A stretch of DNA of 64,000 bases from Pannonibacter sp. XCT-53 (GCF_009915765.1 NZ_JAABLQ010000001.1:2542001-2606000), one strand, 5' to 3'; counted from the stretch's first letter, positions 24,233 to 33,155 are shown. Program-made: numbers and translations. The notes: generated from the sequence alone by a model not told the origin.

Positions 24233-25624
24233 TTACTCGGCCGGCTGCAGCGCGGGGCGGCCCGGCGCGAGCGGCGCCGGCGCGACCGGGCCCAGGGAGC
24301 CCTTCACCGCCTTGCCGGCCAGATAGAACAGGACGCTGACATAGGCGGCGATGAGCGCCGCATAGATCGCGAGATAGACGACCAGCGTGGACAGGACCAT
24401 GGGCGCGGGCACGGCCGCCACCGCATCGGCGGTGGTCAGCACGCCCTGCACCAGCCAGGGCTGCCGGCCGATCTCGGTGGTGTACCAGCCGGCGAGCGTC
24501 GCCACCCAGCCGGAGAAGGTCATCAGCACCAGCGCACGCAGGCCCCAGGTGCCGGCGGCCGTCTCCAGCTGACCGCGGCGCCAGACGAGAACGGCGGCGG
24601 CGAAGGAGACGGCGAGCATCGCCATGCCGGTGCCGACCATGATGCGGAAGGACCAGAACACGGGCGAGACGGGCGGATGCAGCGGCGTGCCGTCCTCGGC
24701 GACGAAGTCGTTGAGGCCCGGCACAACGCCGTCCGGATCATGCTTCAGGATGATCGAGGCGCCGTTGGGAATGCTGATCTCGTAGTCGTTGCTGCGGGTC
24801 TCGCTGTTGGGCAGCGCGAAGAGGACGAGCGGCACGTTCGGGCGCGTCTCCCAGTTGGCCTCCATGGCCGCGACCTTGGCCGGCTGGTGCTGCAGGGTGT
24901 TGAGACCGTGCATGTCGCCGGCGAGGATCTGCAGCGGGATGAGGACGGCGGCCAGCGTGACACCGGTGCGCAGGGCCACGCGCAGCTCGCCCGTGCGCTC
25001 GCCCTTGAGCCAGCGCCAGGCGGAGAGACCGGCCATCAGGAAAGCCACGGTCAGGCCGCTGGCCAGCAGCATGTGGACGAGGCGGTAGGGCATCGACGGG
25101 TTGAAGATGATCGCCCACCAGTCCGTGGCGAAGGCGACACCGTCGCGCATCTCGAAGCCGGCCGGCGTGTGCATCCAGGAGTTCAGCACCAGGATCCAGA
25201 AGGCGCTCATGGTCGTGCCGAAGGCGACGAGGAAGGTCGCCAGCGTGTGCAGCCAGGCCGGAACCTTGGAGAAGCCAAAGAGCATGATGCCGAGGAATAC
25301 GGCCTCGAGGAAGAAGGCGGTCAGGACCTCATAGGCCAGCAGCGGACCGGCGATGTTGCCGACGCGCTCCATGAAGCCCGGCCAGTTGGTGCCGAACTGG
25401 AAGCTCATGGTGATGCCGGAGACGACGCCGAGCGCGAAGCTGAGGGCAAAGACCTTCACCCAGAAGCGGTAGGCGCCGATCCACTTGGCGTCGCCGGTCG
25501 CGCTGTAGCGCAGGCGGAAGAACAGCAGGACCCAGCCGAGCGCGATCGTGATCGTCGGAAACAGGATGTGGAACGATATGTTCGCTCCAAACTGGATGCG
25601 CGAAAGCAGCAAGGTGTCCATCAT
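24233..25624 (-). CDS. cydA: Cytochrome bd-type quinol oxidase subunit I
   Basis: A 463-residue protein. The start is MMDTLLLSRIQFGANISFHI (ATG at 25624 or 25621); the longer in-frame extension is not protein-like. The b558 and b595 haem-histidine regions are present (FGANISFHILFPTITI and others) and the GWYTTEIGRQPWLVQG motif is diagnostic. The quinol-binding Q loop is short, as in the cyanide-insensitive (CIO) subgroup rather than the long E. coli form. It provides high-affinity or sulfide/NO-tolerant respiration. Palindromes upstream at 25702-25810 are candidate control sites. Confidence 0.95.
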   Translation of the reverse strand: MMDTLLLSRIQFGANISFHILFPTITIALGWVLLFFRLRYSATGDAKWIGAYRFWVKVFALSFALGVVSGITMSFQFGTNWPGFMERVGNIAGPLLAYEVLTAFFLEAVFLGIMLFGFSKVPAWLHTLATFLVAFGTTMSAFWILVLNSWMHTPAGFEMRDGVAFATDWWAIIFNPSMPYRLVHMLLASGLTVAFLMAGLSAWRWLKGERTGELRVALRTGVTLAAVLIPLQILAGDMHGLNTLQHQPAKVAAMEANWETRPNVPLVLFALPNSETRSNDYEISIPNGASIILKHDPDGVVPGLNDFVAEDGTPLHPPVSPVFWSFRIMVGTGMAMLAVSFAAAVLVWRRGQLETAAGTWGLRALVLMTFSGWVATLAGWYTTEIGRQPWLVQGVLTTADAVAAVPAPMVLSTLVVYLAIYAALIAAYVSVLFYLAGKAVKGSLGPVAPAPLAPGRPALQPAE

Positions 25625-25701
25625 GGCCGTGTCCCTGTGATGTCGTTTGCACGGGCATATGTGGATCTGCGTAGATGCTGCAATGCGGTGCGACCGAATG
25701 G

Positions 25702-25810
25702 CCCTGCGGCAGAATGTGCCGCAGGGAGGTCCGGACTCCGCAGGATTCCGTGTTTTTTGCCGTAACGGCACGTCCCCCGCGACATTGCGGCACAGGGGGC
25801 GGCACAGGGG
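25702..25810. promoter_or_regulatory. Cluster of inverted repeats upstream of cydA
   Basis: Three items lie in the 78-186 bases before the cydA start. A perfect 10-bp inverted repeat CCCTGCGGCA-GAATG-TGCCGCAGGG is at 25702-25726. TGCCGT-A-ACGGCA is at 25758-25770. Two direct copies of GCGGCACAGGGG are at 25787-25810. All share a TGCCGC/GCGGCA core. No FNR-type box was found. A dedicated regulator binding GCGGCA-type half sites is a possible explanation; the regulator is not in the window. The remaining bases of 25625-25911 show no gene. Confidence 0.4.
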
Positions 25811-25911
25811 GCTGCGCACGGTACGGCGCAGGCGACCCGGTGCCGATCAGAGGCGGATCAGGCCAGAACGGGGCCAGAGCGGGGCCGGAACAGGGCCAGA
25901 TCGGGTGCAGG

Positions 25912-26739
25912 TCAGGCGCGGCGGGCGAGGACGAGATGTCCCGGCACAGGCTCGCCATCCTCCAGGCGCACGGTGATCGCGTCCATGGCGAGGAGCGTGA
26001 AGCCGTTGGCCTGAAGCCCGGCGCGGACATAGGCCGGGTCATGGGCATAGCGGCGCTTCGGCCCGACGACGACCGGCTGGCCCGCCATGTCCGCCTCCGG
26101 CAGGGTCTCGGTCGAGAAGCCGAACACGCCACCGGGAGACAGGCGCGCGGCCGCCGCCGCCATCACCCGCTCCAGGCGGCCCAGATAGGGCATGACGTCG
26201 GTGGCGGCGATCAGGTCGTAAACCGGCCGGCTGCCGTCCTCCTCCTCGAAGTCCTCGAGGAACTCGACCGCCTCGCCGACATAGAGGTCCGCGTAGACCT
26301 CGCGGTCGAAGGCGATCTCGATGATACGCTCCGACAGGTCGACGCCGGTGAGCGTGTCGCAGATGTCGGCCAGCGCCTCGCCGGTGAGACCGGTGCCGCA
26401 GCCGAGATCCAGCGCCTTGCCATAGGGCCCCGGCGCGTGGGCGCGCAGCTGCTCGCGCAGCAGCAGCGGCACGCAGTATTGCAGCTGGTCGACGAGAATG
26501 GCCTCGAACACGTCGGCGTGCTGGTCGAAGAGCGTGGCGACATAGGCATCCGGCATGCGATCCGGCGCGGGGGCAGCGCCCATTGCCGCCAGCCGGATGC
26601 TGGCACCGCAGTGATCTTCCGGGTCCAGGACGAGGGCCTGACGGTAGGCCTCGGCCGCCGCCGCGAGGTCGCCGGCCTTCTCAAGCTCCAGCCCGCGGTT
26701 GTACACCTCGGCCAGGGCTTCCTCGTCAAATCCGCTCAT
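25912..26739 (-). CDS. TPR-containing class I SAM methyltransferase
   Basis: A 275-residue protein. Residues 1-40 contain a TPR-like pair of helices (EVYNRGLELEKAGDLAAAAE, AYRQALVLDP). The methyltransferase domain shows KALDLGCGTGLTGEALAD and a later VYDLIAATDVMPYLG. The C-terminal half has GFSTETLP and HDPAYVRAGLQANGFTLL, as in type-11 methyltransferases (a common alphaproteobacterial pattern). I start at 26739 where MSGFDEEALAEVY begins; upstream in-frame codons are arginine-rich. Substrate unknown. Confidence 0.85.
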   Translation of the reverse strand: MSGFDEEALAEVYNRGLELEKAGDLAAAAEAYRQALVLDPEDHCGASIRLAAMGAAPAPDRMPDAYVATLFDQHADVFEAILVDQLQYCVPLLLREQLRAHAPGPYGKALDLGCGTGLTGEALADICDTLTGVDLSERIIEIAFDREVYADLYVGEAVEFLEDFEEEDGSRPVYDLIAATDVMPYLGRLERVMAAAAARLSPGGVFGFSTETLPEADMAGQPVVVGPKRRYAHDPAYVRAGLQANGFTLLAMDAITVRLEDGEPVPGHLVLARRA

Positions 26740-26899
26740 GTCGTGCCTTTCGTCTGCATGCCTGCGACGCCTCATAGCCGCCCCGGGTGCAAATGGACAG
26801 CGGGAAAAGGGCAAGGCCGAGGCAGAACACCGGGGCGCCGGCGAGGGAGAGCGACGGACGGACCCGGGGTCAGGCCTCGGGCCGGGGAACCGGACAGGC

Positions 26900-28039
26900 T
26901 CAGAAATCGGCCTGCAGACGGCTCCAGCTCTCGGAGGCAAGACCGCCGACATAAAGGCTGTCGGCGCGGATTGCCTCCATCACGGCGGCATGGCGGCTGG
27001 CGATGCAGAAGAAGCCGCGGTGCCTGAGCGTCAGCCAGCGGTGCCGTTGCAGCGCGGTCATCAGGAAGGGCTGGGCAATGCCACCGGCCACCGCATAGCC
27101 CTCCGCATCCAGGTCGGCGAGCATGGCCGCGACGGTGTCGTTTTCCGCAGCCGGGCGGCAGAGGATGTTGAACACCTCGGCATGGTGGCCGGAACGCCCG
27201 CAGAACAGGAAGCCGCCCATCGGCTCGCCAGTGACGTCACGCACCAGGCGGAACTGCACCTGGCCGAGCCGGTGGTTCTGGTCGATCTGCGCCGTCAGCC
27301 AGTCGAACTCGGCCCGGTCCCAGTCCGGGCGCAGGCGAAAGCGGGCGAGCATCGGCTCGACCGCCAGCCGGAACGCCTCCGCCTCCACCCGCTCGACAGC
27401 AAGCCCGGTTGCCGGCTGCACGGAGAGCGCGGGACGCAGGCGGCGGATCGGCCGATCCGCCATGCCGAGCGGGGCCAGGGCCACCATGCTACCGATCCGG
27501 GGCAGGCTGCGGCGCAGCTGCAGCGCGGCCGCTCGCGCGGGACGGAACACCCGCCGCCATTCGAGGCTCTGCACCGGCAGCACCAGCCCCCCGCCGGTGA
27601 CCCAGTGGTCGGCGCTGACCGGCGAGGCGCTGTCGGCAGCCAGAAGATCATGGTTGTGGGCGCGGAAGTAGCGCGACAGGCGCGCGGCCCCGACCTGCCC
27701 CTCGCGCCCGTCCGACATGAACGAGCCCATGAGACGGGCCGTGACCGGGGCACCGTCGAAGCGGAAGCGGAGGGGAATGCTGAGCAGGGCGGCACGGATT
27801 CCGACGCAGGGATGGTCATAGACCATGCTGCCGGTGTCCGGGGCGTAGCCCGGAGCCGTGAAGCAGAGCGCGGCGAGATACGCGGACAGGGCAGGATCGG
27901 GCGCTGCGGCACCGGGGCGGAACACCCGGGTGAACAGCGCCGCAACGGCCGGAATGTCGTCGGGTGTCATGGGCCGGACAAGACGGCCGGTCGCCACGGC
28001 GGCAGATCCGCCCATCAGTTGTCCCCTGTTCCCACGCAT
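26900..28039 (-). CDS. GNAT-like acetyltransferase, uncharacterised
   Basis: A 379-residue protein. The N-terminal part, RLVRPMTPDDIPAVAALFTR, and the central MGSFMSDGREGQVGAARL segment are GNAT-like. The C-terminal half, with FRLVRDVTGEPMGGFLFCGR and GGIAQPFLMTALQRHRWLTL, looks like a second, degenerate acyl-CoA N-acyltransferase fold. Similar two-fold GNAT proteins occur near exopolysaccharide genes, but no such genes are here. Start at 28039 or 28015. Function unknown. Confidence 0.65.
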   Translation of the reverse strand: MRGNRGQLMGGSAAVATGRLVRPMTPDDIPAVAALFTRVFRPGAAAPDPALSAYLAALCFTAPGYAPDTGSMVYDHPCVGIRAALLSIPLRFRFDGAPVTARLMGSFMSDGREGQVGAARLSRYFRAHNHDLLAADSASPVSADHWVTGGGLVLPVQSLEWRRVFRPARAAALQLRRSLPRIGSMVALAPLGMADRPIRRLRPALSVQPATGLAVERVEAEAFRLAVEPMLARFRLRPDWDRAEFDWLTAQIDQNHRLGQVQFRLVRDVTGEPMGGFLFCGRSGHHAEVFNILCRPAAENDTVAAMLADLDAEGYAVAGGIAQPFLMTALQRHRWLTLRHRGFFCIASRHAAVMEAIRADSLYVGGLASESWSRLQADF

Positions 28040-28143
28040 CGGAAGACCAGGGCCGAGCCCTTTCCGTCTGGTTGTCGTGCCGCAGTTTTTACGATGACGC
28101 TGCGGAAGATGGCAAGCCCCTCCAACACCGCCGGCGGGCGCCT

Positions 28144-28887
28144 TCAGCCGAAAAGGTCGAACTGGCCGTCGTCGGGGCGCGAGGCGGTCTTGCGCGGGGC
28201 GGCCGGGGGCGGGGCTCCCCGGTCCTCGACAGGCTCCTGCACGGCAGCATCGTCATTGGCAAACGTGTTGACGCGCGCGGAGACCGGGATCAGCTCGAAC
28301 TGGTCCTCCGGCGCCGGCTGCAGCAGACGGCTGGCCGCGCGGCTGTCCACATGGGCCGTGTCGAGCCAGGCATCGAACAGCTCCGGCGCCAGCACGGCGG
28401 GCATGCGGTCATGGACCGCCGAAACGGTCCGGTTTGCCGGGACGGTGAGGATCAGCCCGGTGTCGATCTCGCCGCCGGCCGGGTCGGACCAGGTTTCAAA
28501 GAGGCCGGCAAAAGCGACGAGGCCGCCCTGCTTCGGACGGATGAAGAATGCCTGCCGGGAGCCGTCGTGGCGGCGCCATTCATAGAAGCCGCTGGCGGGA
28601 ACCAGACAGCGGTGATGGCGCATCGGGCCCCGGAAGGAGGGCTTTTCGGCAGCCGTCTCGGCCCGGGCATTGACCAGCAGCGTGAAGGCGGCCGGATCCT
28701 TGACCCAGGCAGGAATGAGGCCCCAGCGGACCAGCCCGAATCGGCGGCGGCCCTGCACCTGCCGCACGATGGCCAGCGGCTGGGTGGGGGCAATGTTGTA
28801 GCGGGGCGGAAAATTCGGCGTGTCGGCATAGCCGAAGGCGAGCTTCACCTCGTCGGGCGTGGCGGTGAGGGTCATGCGTCCGCACAT
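28144..28887 (-). CDS. yedK: SOS response-associated peptidase, YedK/HMCES family
   Basis: A 247-residue protein starting MCGRMTLTATPDE; Cys2 is the residue that crosslinks to abasic sites in single-stranded DNA after Met removal. Other family marks are NIAPTQPLAIV (Asn), RWGLIPAWVKD, the E in PASGFYEWRR and the H in VHDRMPAVL. It shields abasic DNA damage at forks. Upstream there is no recognisable LexA box of the alphaproteobacterial GTTC-N7-GTTC type; a short palindrome GATAC-TG-GTATC is at 28981-28992. Confidence 0.92.
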   Translation of the reverse strand: MCGRMTLTATPDEVKLAFGYADTPNFPPRYNIAPTQPLAIVRQVQGRRRFGLVRWGLIPAWVKDPAAFTLLVNARAETAAEKPSFRGPMRHHRCLVPASGFYEWRRHDGSRQAFFIRPKQGGLVAFAGLFETWSDPAGGEIDTGLILTVPANRTVSAVHDRMPAVLAPELFDAWLDTAHVDSRAASRLLQPAPEDQFELIPVSARVNTFANDDAAVQEPVEDRGAPPPAAPRKTASRPDDGQFDLFG

Positions 28888-29059
28888 GGGGATCTGCCTC
28901 GGGTCTGGCGCCGTCCCGGCGGTCCGTCCGGCTGCCCATCCGGCGCGAAAGGGGCCGTTTGCCGGGTCGATCAGGGCGAAGATACTGGTATCGCTAAGTT
29001 AGGTCTTTGGCAACGAAGGCGGCGTAGGGTGGCGGGAAGCAAACAACCGAGGACGGGGC

Positions 29060-29572
29060 ATGGCTGTGGAGGAACCAGTGCTGGGAATTGGTGAACTGGC
29101 CGCTGATCGTCTGCAGCGCGCCAACATCAATCCGGCGACCGGCCTTGCCACGGATTACCTGAACCACTTCAACGAAGTGGTGATGCTGCTCGAGATGCTG
29201 CCCGCCATGCCGGAATGCGCCGAGGACGTGCTTGCCTGGGAACCGGCGGACTACCAGACGCATTTCGAGAACTCGAGCTTCTCCGAACGCCAGCTTGCCA
29301 TCCTGGCCTATCATGCGGCCCCGGTCCGCCTGCGCACCCATCTCGATACCCTGACGCTGCAGATCAATGAAGCGGTCCGCGCCTGCCAGACGGCGCTGCG
29401 CGCGGCCGACGACCCGTCGCAGGTGGCCCAGGCTGTGGCCGAACGGGCAACGAACGATGTCAAGCCGCTGATCGCCATGGCCAGCGGTGTCATCCATGGC
29501 CACGTCGGTGACCGCGATGCGGTGCAGGACCGCGAAGAGGCCCAGGCCGAGATCGACGCGCTGTTCGCGTGA
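29060..29572 (+). CDS. Conserved hypothetical protein, 170 residues
   Basis: Predominantly helical, cytosolic, acidic. Recognisable strings are ATDYLNHFNEVVMLLEMLPA, DVLAWEPADYQTHFENSSFS, and a long amphipathic helix (LTLQINEAVRACQTALRAAD). I do not recognise a functional family. The divergent yedK start is 172 bases away, and the gap 28888-29059 is their shared promoter region. Confidence 0.7.
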   Translation: MAVEEPVLGIGELAADRLQRANINPATGLATDYLNHFNEVVMLLEMLPAMPECAEDVLAWEPADYQTHFENSSFSERQLAILAYHAAPVRLRTHLDTLTLQINEAVRACQTALRAADDPSQVAQAVAERATNDVKPLIAMASGVIHGHVGDRDAVQDREEAQAEIDALFA

Positions 29573-29589
29573 GCCGACCGGGCGCCTGC

Positions 29590-29667
29590 GCCCCTTGCCA
29601 GCGCCCCTTGCCAGCGCCCCTTGCCAGCACCCCTTGCCAGCACCCCTTGTCAGCCCCCCTTGCCAGC
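29590..29667 (+). repeat. Tandem repeat, 13-bp unit, 6 copies
   Basis: Six head-to-tail copies of GCCCCTTGCCAGC (variants begin A or C, one has TTGTCAGC), exact 13-base spacing. It lies between the hypothetical gene and the NUDIX gene and reaches within 28 bases of the NUDIX start. Confidence 0.9.
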
Positions 29668-29694
29668 ATCGCCGTGGCCTGCCATGACCGGTCC

Positions 29695-30144
29695 ATGTCC
29701 GACACACCCCCTCCCCCGTTCCCCCGGGCCCCGAGCCCGGCCGCCGCACCCGTCCAGGGCGTGAGCGTGATGCTGCTGGCCGGAGACGCCGTGCTTCTCG
29801 TCAAGCGGGGCAAGGCCCCCTACGCCGGGGCCTGGAGCCTGCCGGGAGGGCGGGTGGAGGCCGGAGAGGACCTTCTGGCCGCAGCCGAACGGGAGCTTCT
29901 GGAGGAGACCGGGCTGGAGGCCCCCCTCGCCGGCCCGCTGGAGACCTTCGACACGGGGGCATCCGCCAGCCATCCGGGCTACCGGCTCTCGGTGTTTGCC
30001 GGCCAGTGCCCGGCGGGGCAGACGCCCGTGGCCGGCGACGACGCCGCCGACGTCCTCATGTGGCCGATCGCGGACCTGGACGCGCTGGAGATGACGCCCG
30101 GCACGGCCGCGCGGATCCGGCGGCTGGCCAGGAGCATGGGATAG
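29695..30144 (+). CDS. NUDIX hydrolase
   Basis: A 149-residue protein. The Nudix box GGRVEAGEDLLAAAERELLE then ETGL matches G-x5-E-x7-REUxEExGU exactly, so hydrolysis of a nucleoside-diphosphate-X substrate is likely. The N-terminus carries a proline-rich leader (residues 3-16). Start chosen at 29695 to avoid the tandem-repeat sequence upstream. Specific substrate unknown. Confidence 0.9.
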   Translation: MSDTPPPPFPRAPSPAAAPVQGVSVMLLAGDAVLLVKRGKAPYAGAWSLPGGRVEAGEDLLAAAERELLEETGLEAPLAGPLETFDTGASASHPGYRLSVFAGQCPAGQTPVAGDDAADVLMWPIADLDALEMTPGTAARIRRLARSMG

Positions 30145-30234
30145 CGCCGCAGACCGCTTGCCGAGACGGCTCAGGGGGGACATGATCCGCCTCGCGTCAG
30201 GCCAGCGGCCGGCGCCCACACGCAGGAGCGACGC

Positions 30235-30717
30235 ATGACCTCGTGCCCGGTCCCCGGCCAGACCCGATCCCGGATCCTTCTCCAGACCCGGTTCCAGACG
30301 CCTTGGCTGCGGCGCCGGCCTGCGCGCCTGCGGAGCCTGGCGCTGGCCATGGCCATGGCGCTGCTGGTGCTGGCCCTGCCCCCGGCGACGGCCGCGGCGC
30401 AGGAGCCGCTGAACGAGCCCCCCTACGAGCGCCAGCTGCTGCGCCTGTCGGAGATCCTCGGGGCGCTGCATTTCCTGCGCCCGCTCTGCGCGCGCGCCGA
30501 CGAACCGGGCTGGCGTGACCGCATGGAGACCCTGCTCGCGGCCGAGGCGGCCGACGAGGCGCGCAAGCGCCGCTTCATCGAGCGGTTCAATCAGGGATAC
30601 CGGGGCTTTGCCGCTGTCTACCACAGCTGTACCCCGGCCGCCCGCGAGGCAATGACCGGCTACATCAGCGAGGGCAGCAGCCTGATCCGCGACGTGACGG
30701 CCCGCTACAGCCGTTAA
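30235..30717 (+). CDS. TIGR02301 family protein
   Basis: A 160-residue protein with an arginine-rich N-terminus and a hydrophobic signal-like segment (residues 34-55, ending ATAAAQE). The body matches TIGR02301: PYERQLLRLSEILGALHFLR, then LCARADEPGWRDRME, FNQGYRGFAAVYHSCT and the terminal LIRDVTARY. Probably exported. Function unknown; found in many Rhizobiales. The actual start may lie downstream of the given ATG. Confidence 0.8.
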   Translation: MTSCPVPGQTRSRILLQTRFQTPWLRRRPARLRSLALAMAMALLVLALPPATAAAQEPLNEPPYERQLLRLSEILGALHFLRPLCARADEPGWRDRMETLLAAEAADEARKRRFIERFNQGYRGFAAVYHSCTPAAREAMTGYISEGSSLIRDVTARYSR

Positions 30718-30919
30718 CAGACCGCAGAAATCCGCCGTTTTTGAGAGCCAAAGATTACCAAGGACTTAACCTTGATCGTATAATTTGTGGGCTGATCTTA
30801 AGAATGCCTTCACACTCGCTTCCCGTAAAGAATGACCATGGTAAGGTCTTGTCCAGATTCGGGAGAGGGCAAGTGCTTCGGTCCGGCACGCCGGAGCAGC
30901 CAGCAGCCAAAGAGACAGC

Positions 30920-31192
30920 ATGACCAACGACGATTTCACCGACATGGCAGCCGACATGCAGTTTCAGGAGGATGACGACATCCGCCGGGCTGCCCTTGGT
31001 TTCATCAGCGATGCCTGGGCCGAGGCAATTGCCTGCGGCGTCGACACCGATGCCGTGGCCCACGCGGCGATGTTTACCGCGCTTGCCGACCTGGTGTCCA
31101 CCTATGGCGAGGATGCGGTGGCGAAGCTGGCCGAGGGCCTGCCGGAGCGCATCCAGCGCGGCGACTACTCGGTCAACCGCGTGCTGCAGTAA
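30920..31192 (+). CDS. Conserved hypothetical protein, 90 residues
   Basis: A small, acidic, probably helical cytosolic protein: MTNDDFTDMAADMQFQEDDD then GFISDAWAEAIACGVDTDAV, LADLVSTYGEDAVAKLAEGL. No known family recognised. Its upstream region has a TATAAT string at 30779-30784 in an AT-rich stretch that could be a -10 box, though no good -35 was seen. A clear terminator follows at 31218. Confidence 0.72.
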   Translation: MTNDDFTDMAADMQFQEDDDIRRAALGFISDAWAEAIACGVDTDAVAHAAMFTALADLVSTYGEDAVAKLAEGLPERIQRGDYSVNRVLQ

Positions 31193-31217
31193 GCGAAGGT
31201 CCCCGGGAGAGGACGAG

Positions 31218-31244
31218 AGGCCCGCTTCGGCGGGCCTTGTGATT
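31218..31244 (+). terminator. Hairpin terminator after the 90-residue gene
   Basis: Perfect 8-bp stem AGGCCCGC (31218-31225), UUCG tetraloop, GCGGGCCT (31230-31237), then TGTGATT. A standard GC-rich hairpin with a stable tetraloop, 26 bases after the stop codon. Confidence 0.75.
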
Positions 31245-31321
31245 CCGGAGCGGGCCTTGCGACCGGACCAGACTGCCTTGAACCCGACTGGGCGGGGCCA
31301 GACTGGGCGGGGCCGGTCTGG

Positions 31322-31966
31322 TCAGGGAATGTACTCGCGCAGGCAGTTGACGCCGATGACGCCGGCGAAGGCGAGGAGCGCCAGTCCGGCGATCCGGTTG
31401 ACGCCGTCCAGCCAGCGGTCGGTCAGCCGGTCGCGCAGGGCGGCGACGCCGCCGGCAATGAGCCCCCACCAGAGACAGGCGCCCGCGACGACGCCGGCCA
31501 GCATCACGAGCGTGCCCGTGAGGTCCTCGTGGGCAGGGGCCCAGCTGCCCAGACCGCCGAAGATCGCAAGGAAGCCCAGAACCGCGCCGGGATTGGTGAT
31601 GGCCATGGCGAAGGCGGCGAGCATGTCGCGCAGCACCGTGTGGTCGAGCGGCGCCTGCGGCCCCCGGTCGACATGGGTGTGGCTGCGCAGGAGCACGATG
31701 CCGAAGATCGCCAGCACCACCGCTCCGACGATCTGGAGCATGTGGCGGTTGCCCTCCATGAAGTCGCCCACGGTGGACACGCCGAAGATGGCGGCAGCGG
31801 CAAAGATGGAATCGGCCACCACCGCGCCCATCCCGGTCAGGAAGGCGCCGAGGAAGCCGCCGCGAAAGGCGCGGCGCAAGACCATGATGTTGACGGGACC
31901 GACGGGCGCGCTGGTCAGGAGCCCGATGAAGAGGCCGATCACGGCATAGGCCAGGTGGGTTGTCAT
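31322..31966 (-). CDS. LysE family translocator
   Basis: A 214-residue membrane protein of the LysE/RhtB amino-acid exporter family, about six helices. The family motif near the N-terminus is LLTSAPVGPVNIMVLRRAFR, followed by GFLGAFLTGMGAVVADSIFA. Second half: FAMAITNPGAVLGFLAIFGG. The ATG at 31966 is the natural start; the open frame extends further upstream without protein character. Substrate probably an amino acid or similar small molecule. Confidence 0.88.
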   Translation of the reverse strand: MTTHLAYAVIGLFIGLLTSAPVGPVNIMVLRRAFRGGFLGAFLTGMGAVVADSIFAAAAIFGVSTVGDFMEGNRHMLQIVGAVVLAIFGIVLLRSHTHVDRGPQAPLDHTVLRDMLAAFAMAITNPGAVLGFLAIFGGLGSWAPAHEDLTGTLVMLAGVVAGACLWWGLIAGGVAALRDRLTDRWLDGVNRIAGLALLAFAGVIGVNCLREYIP

Positions 31967-32122
31967 GGGCTCCAGCGCACACGCGTCGACAGGATTTGCC
32001 CCGCCGTGTAGCGGATCGCCCGCGGGAAAGGAAGCAAGCCAGTCATGCCTTCTTATGTATGGCCGAAACTGTACCCATTCCTGTATGTAGAAGCAGTTAA
32101 ACCGGAATCGGGACTGTCCTGC

Positions 32123-32959
32123 ATGGTTCGTGTCTGCCTCGCCCTTCTCGTCGCCGGAACGGTCCTTGCCGGGCCCGCCGCAGCTGCGACCGTGCGCACC
32201 GAGACGATCCGGGTCGCACCGCAGGGACCGAATGGCGACGCGGCCCAGCCCGGTGCGCCCGCGCCCGGGGAAACCCCTGCGGGCGCCTCGCAGCCCGGCG
32301 CGTCCCAGTCCATCGACGTGCAGCCGGGGGCAGGCGATCCGGCCACGGCGCCCTCGGTGCTGCCGCCGGTGACGGGCCCGTCCACCGGACCGCAGATCCC
32401 GACGGACCAGCTGCCGGCCACGCCGGGCGAGGAGGCGCCGGCCGAGGAGGATGGACTGGTCGAAGACCGGGTCTCGCCGCAGAACCAGCTTCCCGTGCCC
32501 GACGTCAAGTATGGCACTGCCGAGCTGCCGGCTCCGGTGGCGCGGATGCGCGACCAGCTGATCGAGGCCGCCCGCTCCGGCGACATCGAGAAGATGCGCA
32601 TGGTGCTGGAAGGCAACGAGATGATGCCGACGCTGTCGCTGACGGAGATCGGCGACCCGATAGAGTTCCTGAGGGCCTCGAGCGGCGACGGCAACGGACA
32701 GGAGATCCTGGCGATCCTGCTCGACGTGCTGGAGGCCGGCTGGGTGAAGACCGATGCCGGCACGCCGCAGGAAATGTATGTCTGGCCGTATTTCGCGCGC
32801 TATCCCTTCGACAAGCTGTCGCCGCAGCAGAAGGTGGAGATGTACCGGATCATCACCGCCGGCGACTTTGCCGAGATGGATGCCTATGGCGCCTGGCTGT
32901 TCTACCGCGTCGGCATCGGCCCGGACGGCACGCTGCATTACTTCGTCGCCGGCGAGTGA
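32123..32959 (+). CDS. Secreted hypothetical protein with proline/glycine-rich linker
   Basis: A 278-residue protein. Signal peptide at residues 1-22 (VRVCLALLVAGTVLAGPAAA), then a low-complexity Pro/Gly/Ala linker of about 100 residues, then a folded C-terminal domain: MRDQLIEAARSGDIEKMRMV, LSLTEIGDPIEFLRASSGDG, EMYVWPYFARYPFDKL, MYRIITAGDFAEMDAYGAWL, ending HYFVAGE. The C-terminal domain is a recurring pattern in Rhizobiales secreted proteins as I recall, but I know no function. The ATG at 32123 gives a proper signal peptide; the 32045 start would add 26 residues. Confidence 0.75.
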   Translation: MVRVCLALLVAGTVLAGPAAAATVRTETIRVAPQGPNGDAAQPGAPAPGETPAGASQPGASQSIDVQPGAGDPATAPSVLPPVTGPSTGPQIPTDQLPATPGEEAPAEEDGLVEDRVSPQNQLPVPDVKYGTAELPAPVARMRDQLIEAARSGDIEKMRMVLEGNEMMPTLSLTEIGDPIEFLRASSGDGNGQEILAILLDVLEAGWVKTDAGTPQEMYVWPYFARYPFDKLSPQQKVEMYRIITAGDFAEMDAYGAWLFYRVGIGPDGTLHYFVAGE

Positions 32960-33013
32960 CACCGGCCTGAGGCGGAGGCGACGGCCGTAAGCCGGCCGTC
33001 CCCGGGCGCGTTC

Positions 33014-33077
33014 ATGCCAGGGCGCCGACATACAAGGGCGCCGACAATGCCGGGGCGCCGACATGCCAGGGCGCCGG
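33014..33077 (+). repeat. Tandem repeat, 16-17-bp unit, 4 copies
   Basis: Four imperfect copies centred on GGGCGCCGAC, with spacers ATGCCA, ATACAA, AATGCCG, ATGCCA. Located in the convergent gap between the 278-residue gene and btaB. Confidence 0.75.
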
Positions 33078-33155
33078 GCGGCCGCCGCCTCACGCCTTGA
33101 AAAGGCGCAGACGCCGCACCGGCCCGAGCAGCGCTCGACCAGCCTGGGCAACGCC

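Noticed and set aside
23000..24339. Long plus-strand frame opposite cydB
   Set aside because: Antisense shadow, rich in Gly/Gln/His/Arg, no family character; cydB on the other strand is unambiguous.
25625..25701. FNR/ANR box upstream of cydA
   Set aside because: No TTGAT-N4-ATCAA-like sequence is present; only GCGGCA-type repeats are seen further up.
28888..29059. LexA box for yedK
   Set aside because: No GTTC-N7-GTTC or GAAC-N7-GAAC pair was found, only a short GATAC palindrome.
29590..29667. CRISPR-like array
   Set aside because: The units are contiguous 13-mers with no spacers and there are no cas genes; it is a simple tandem repeat.
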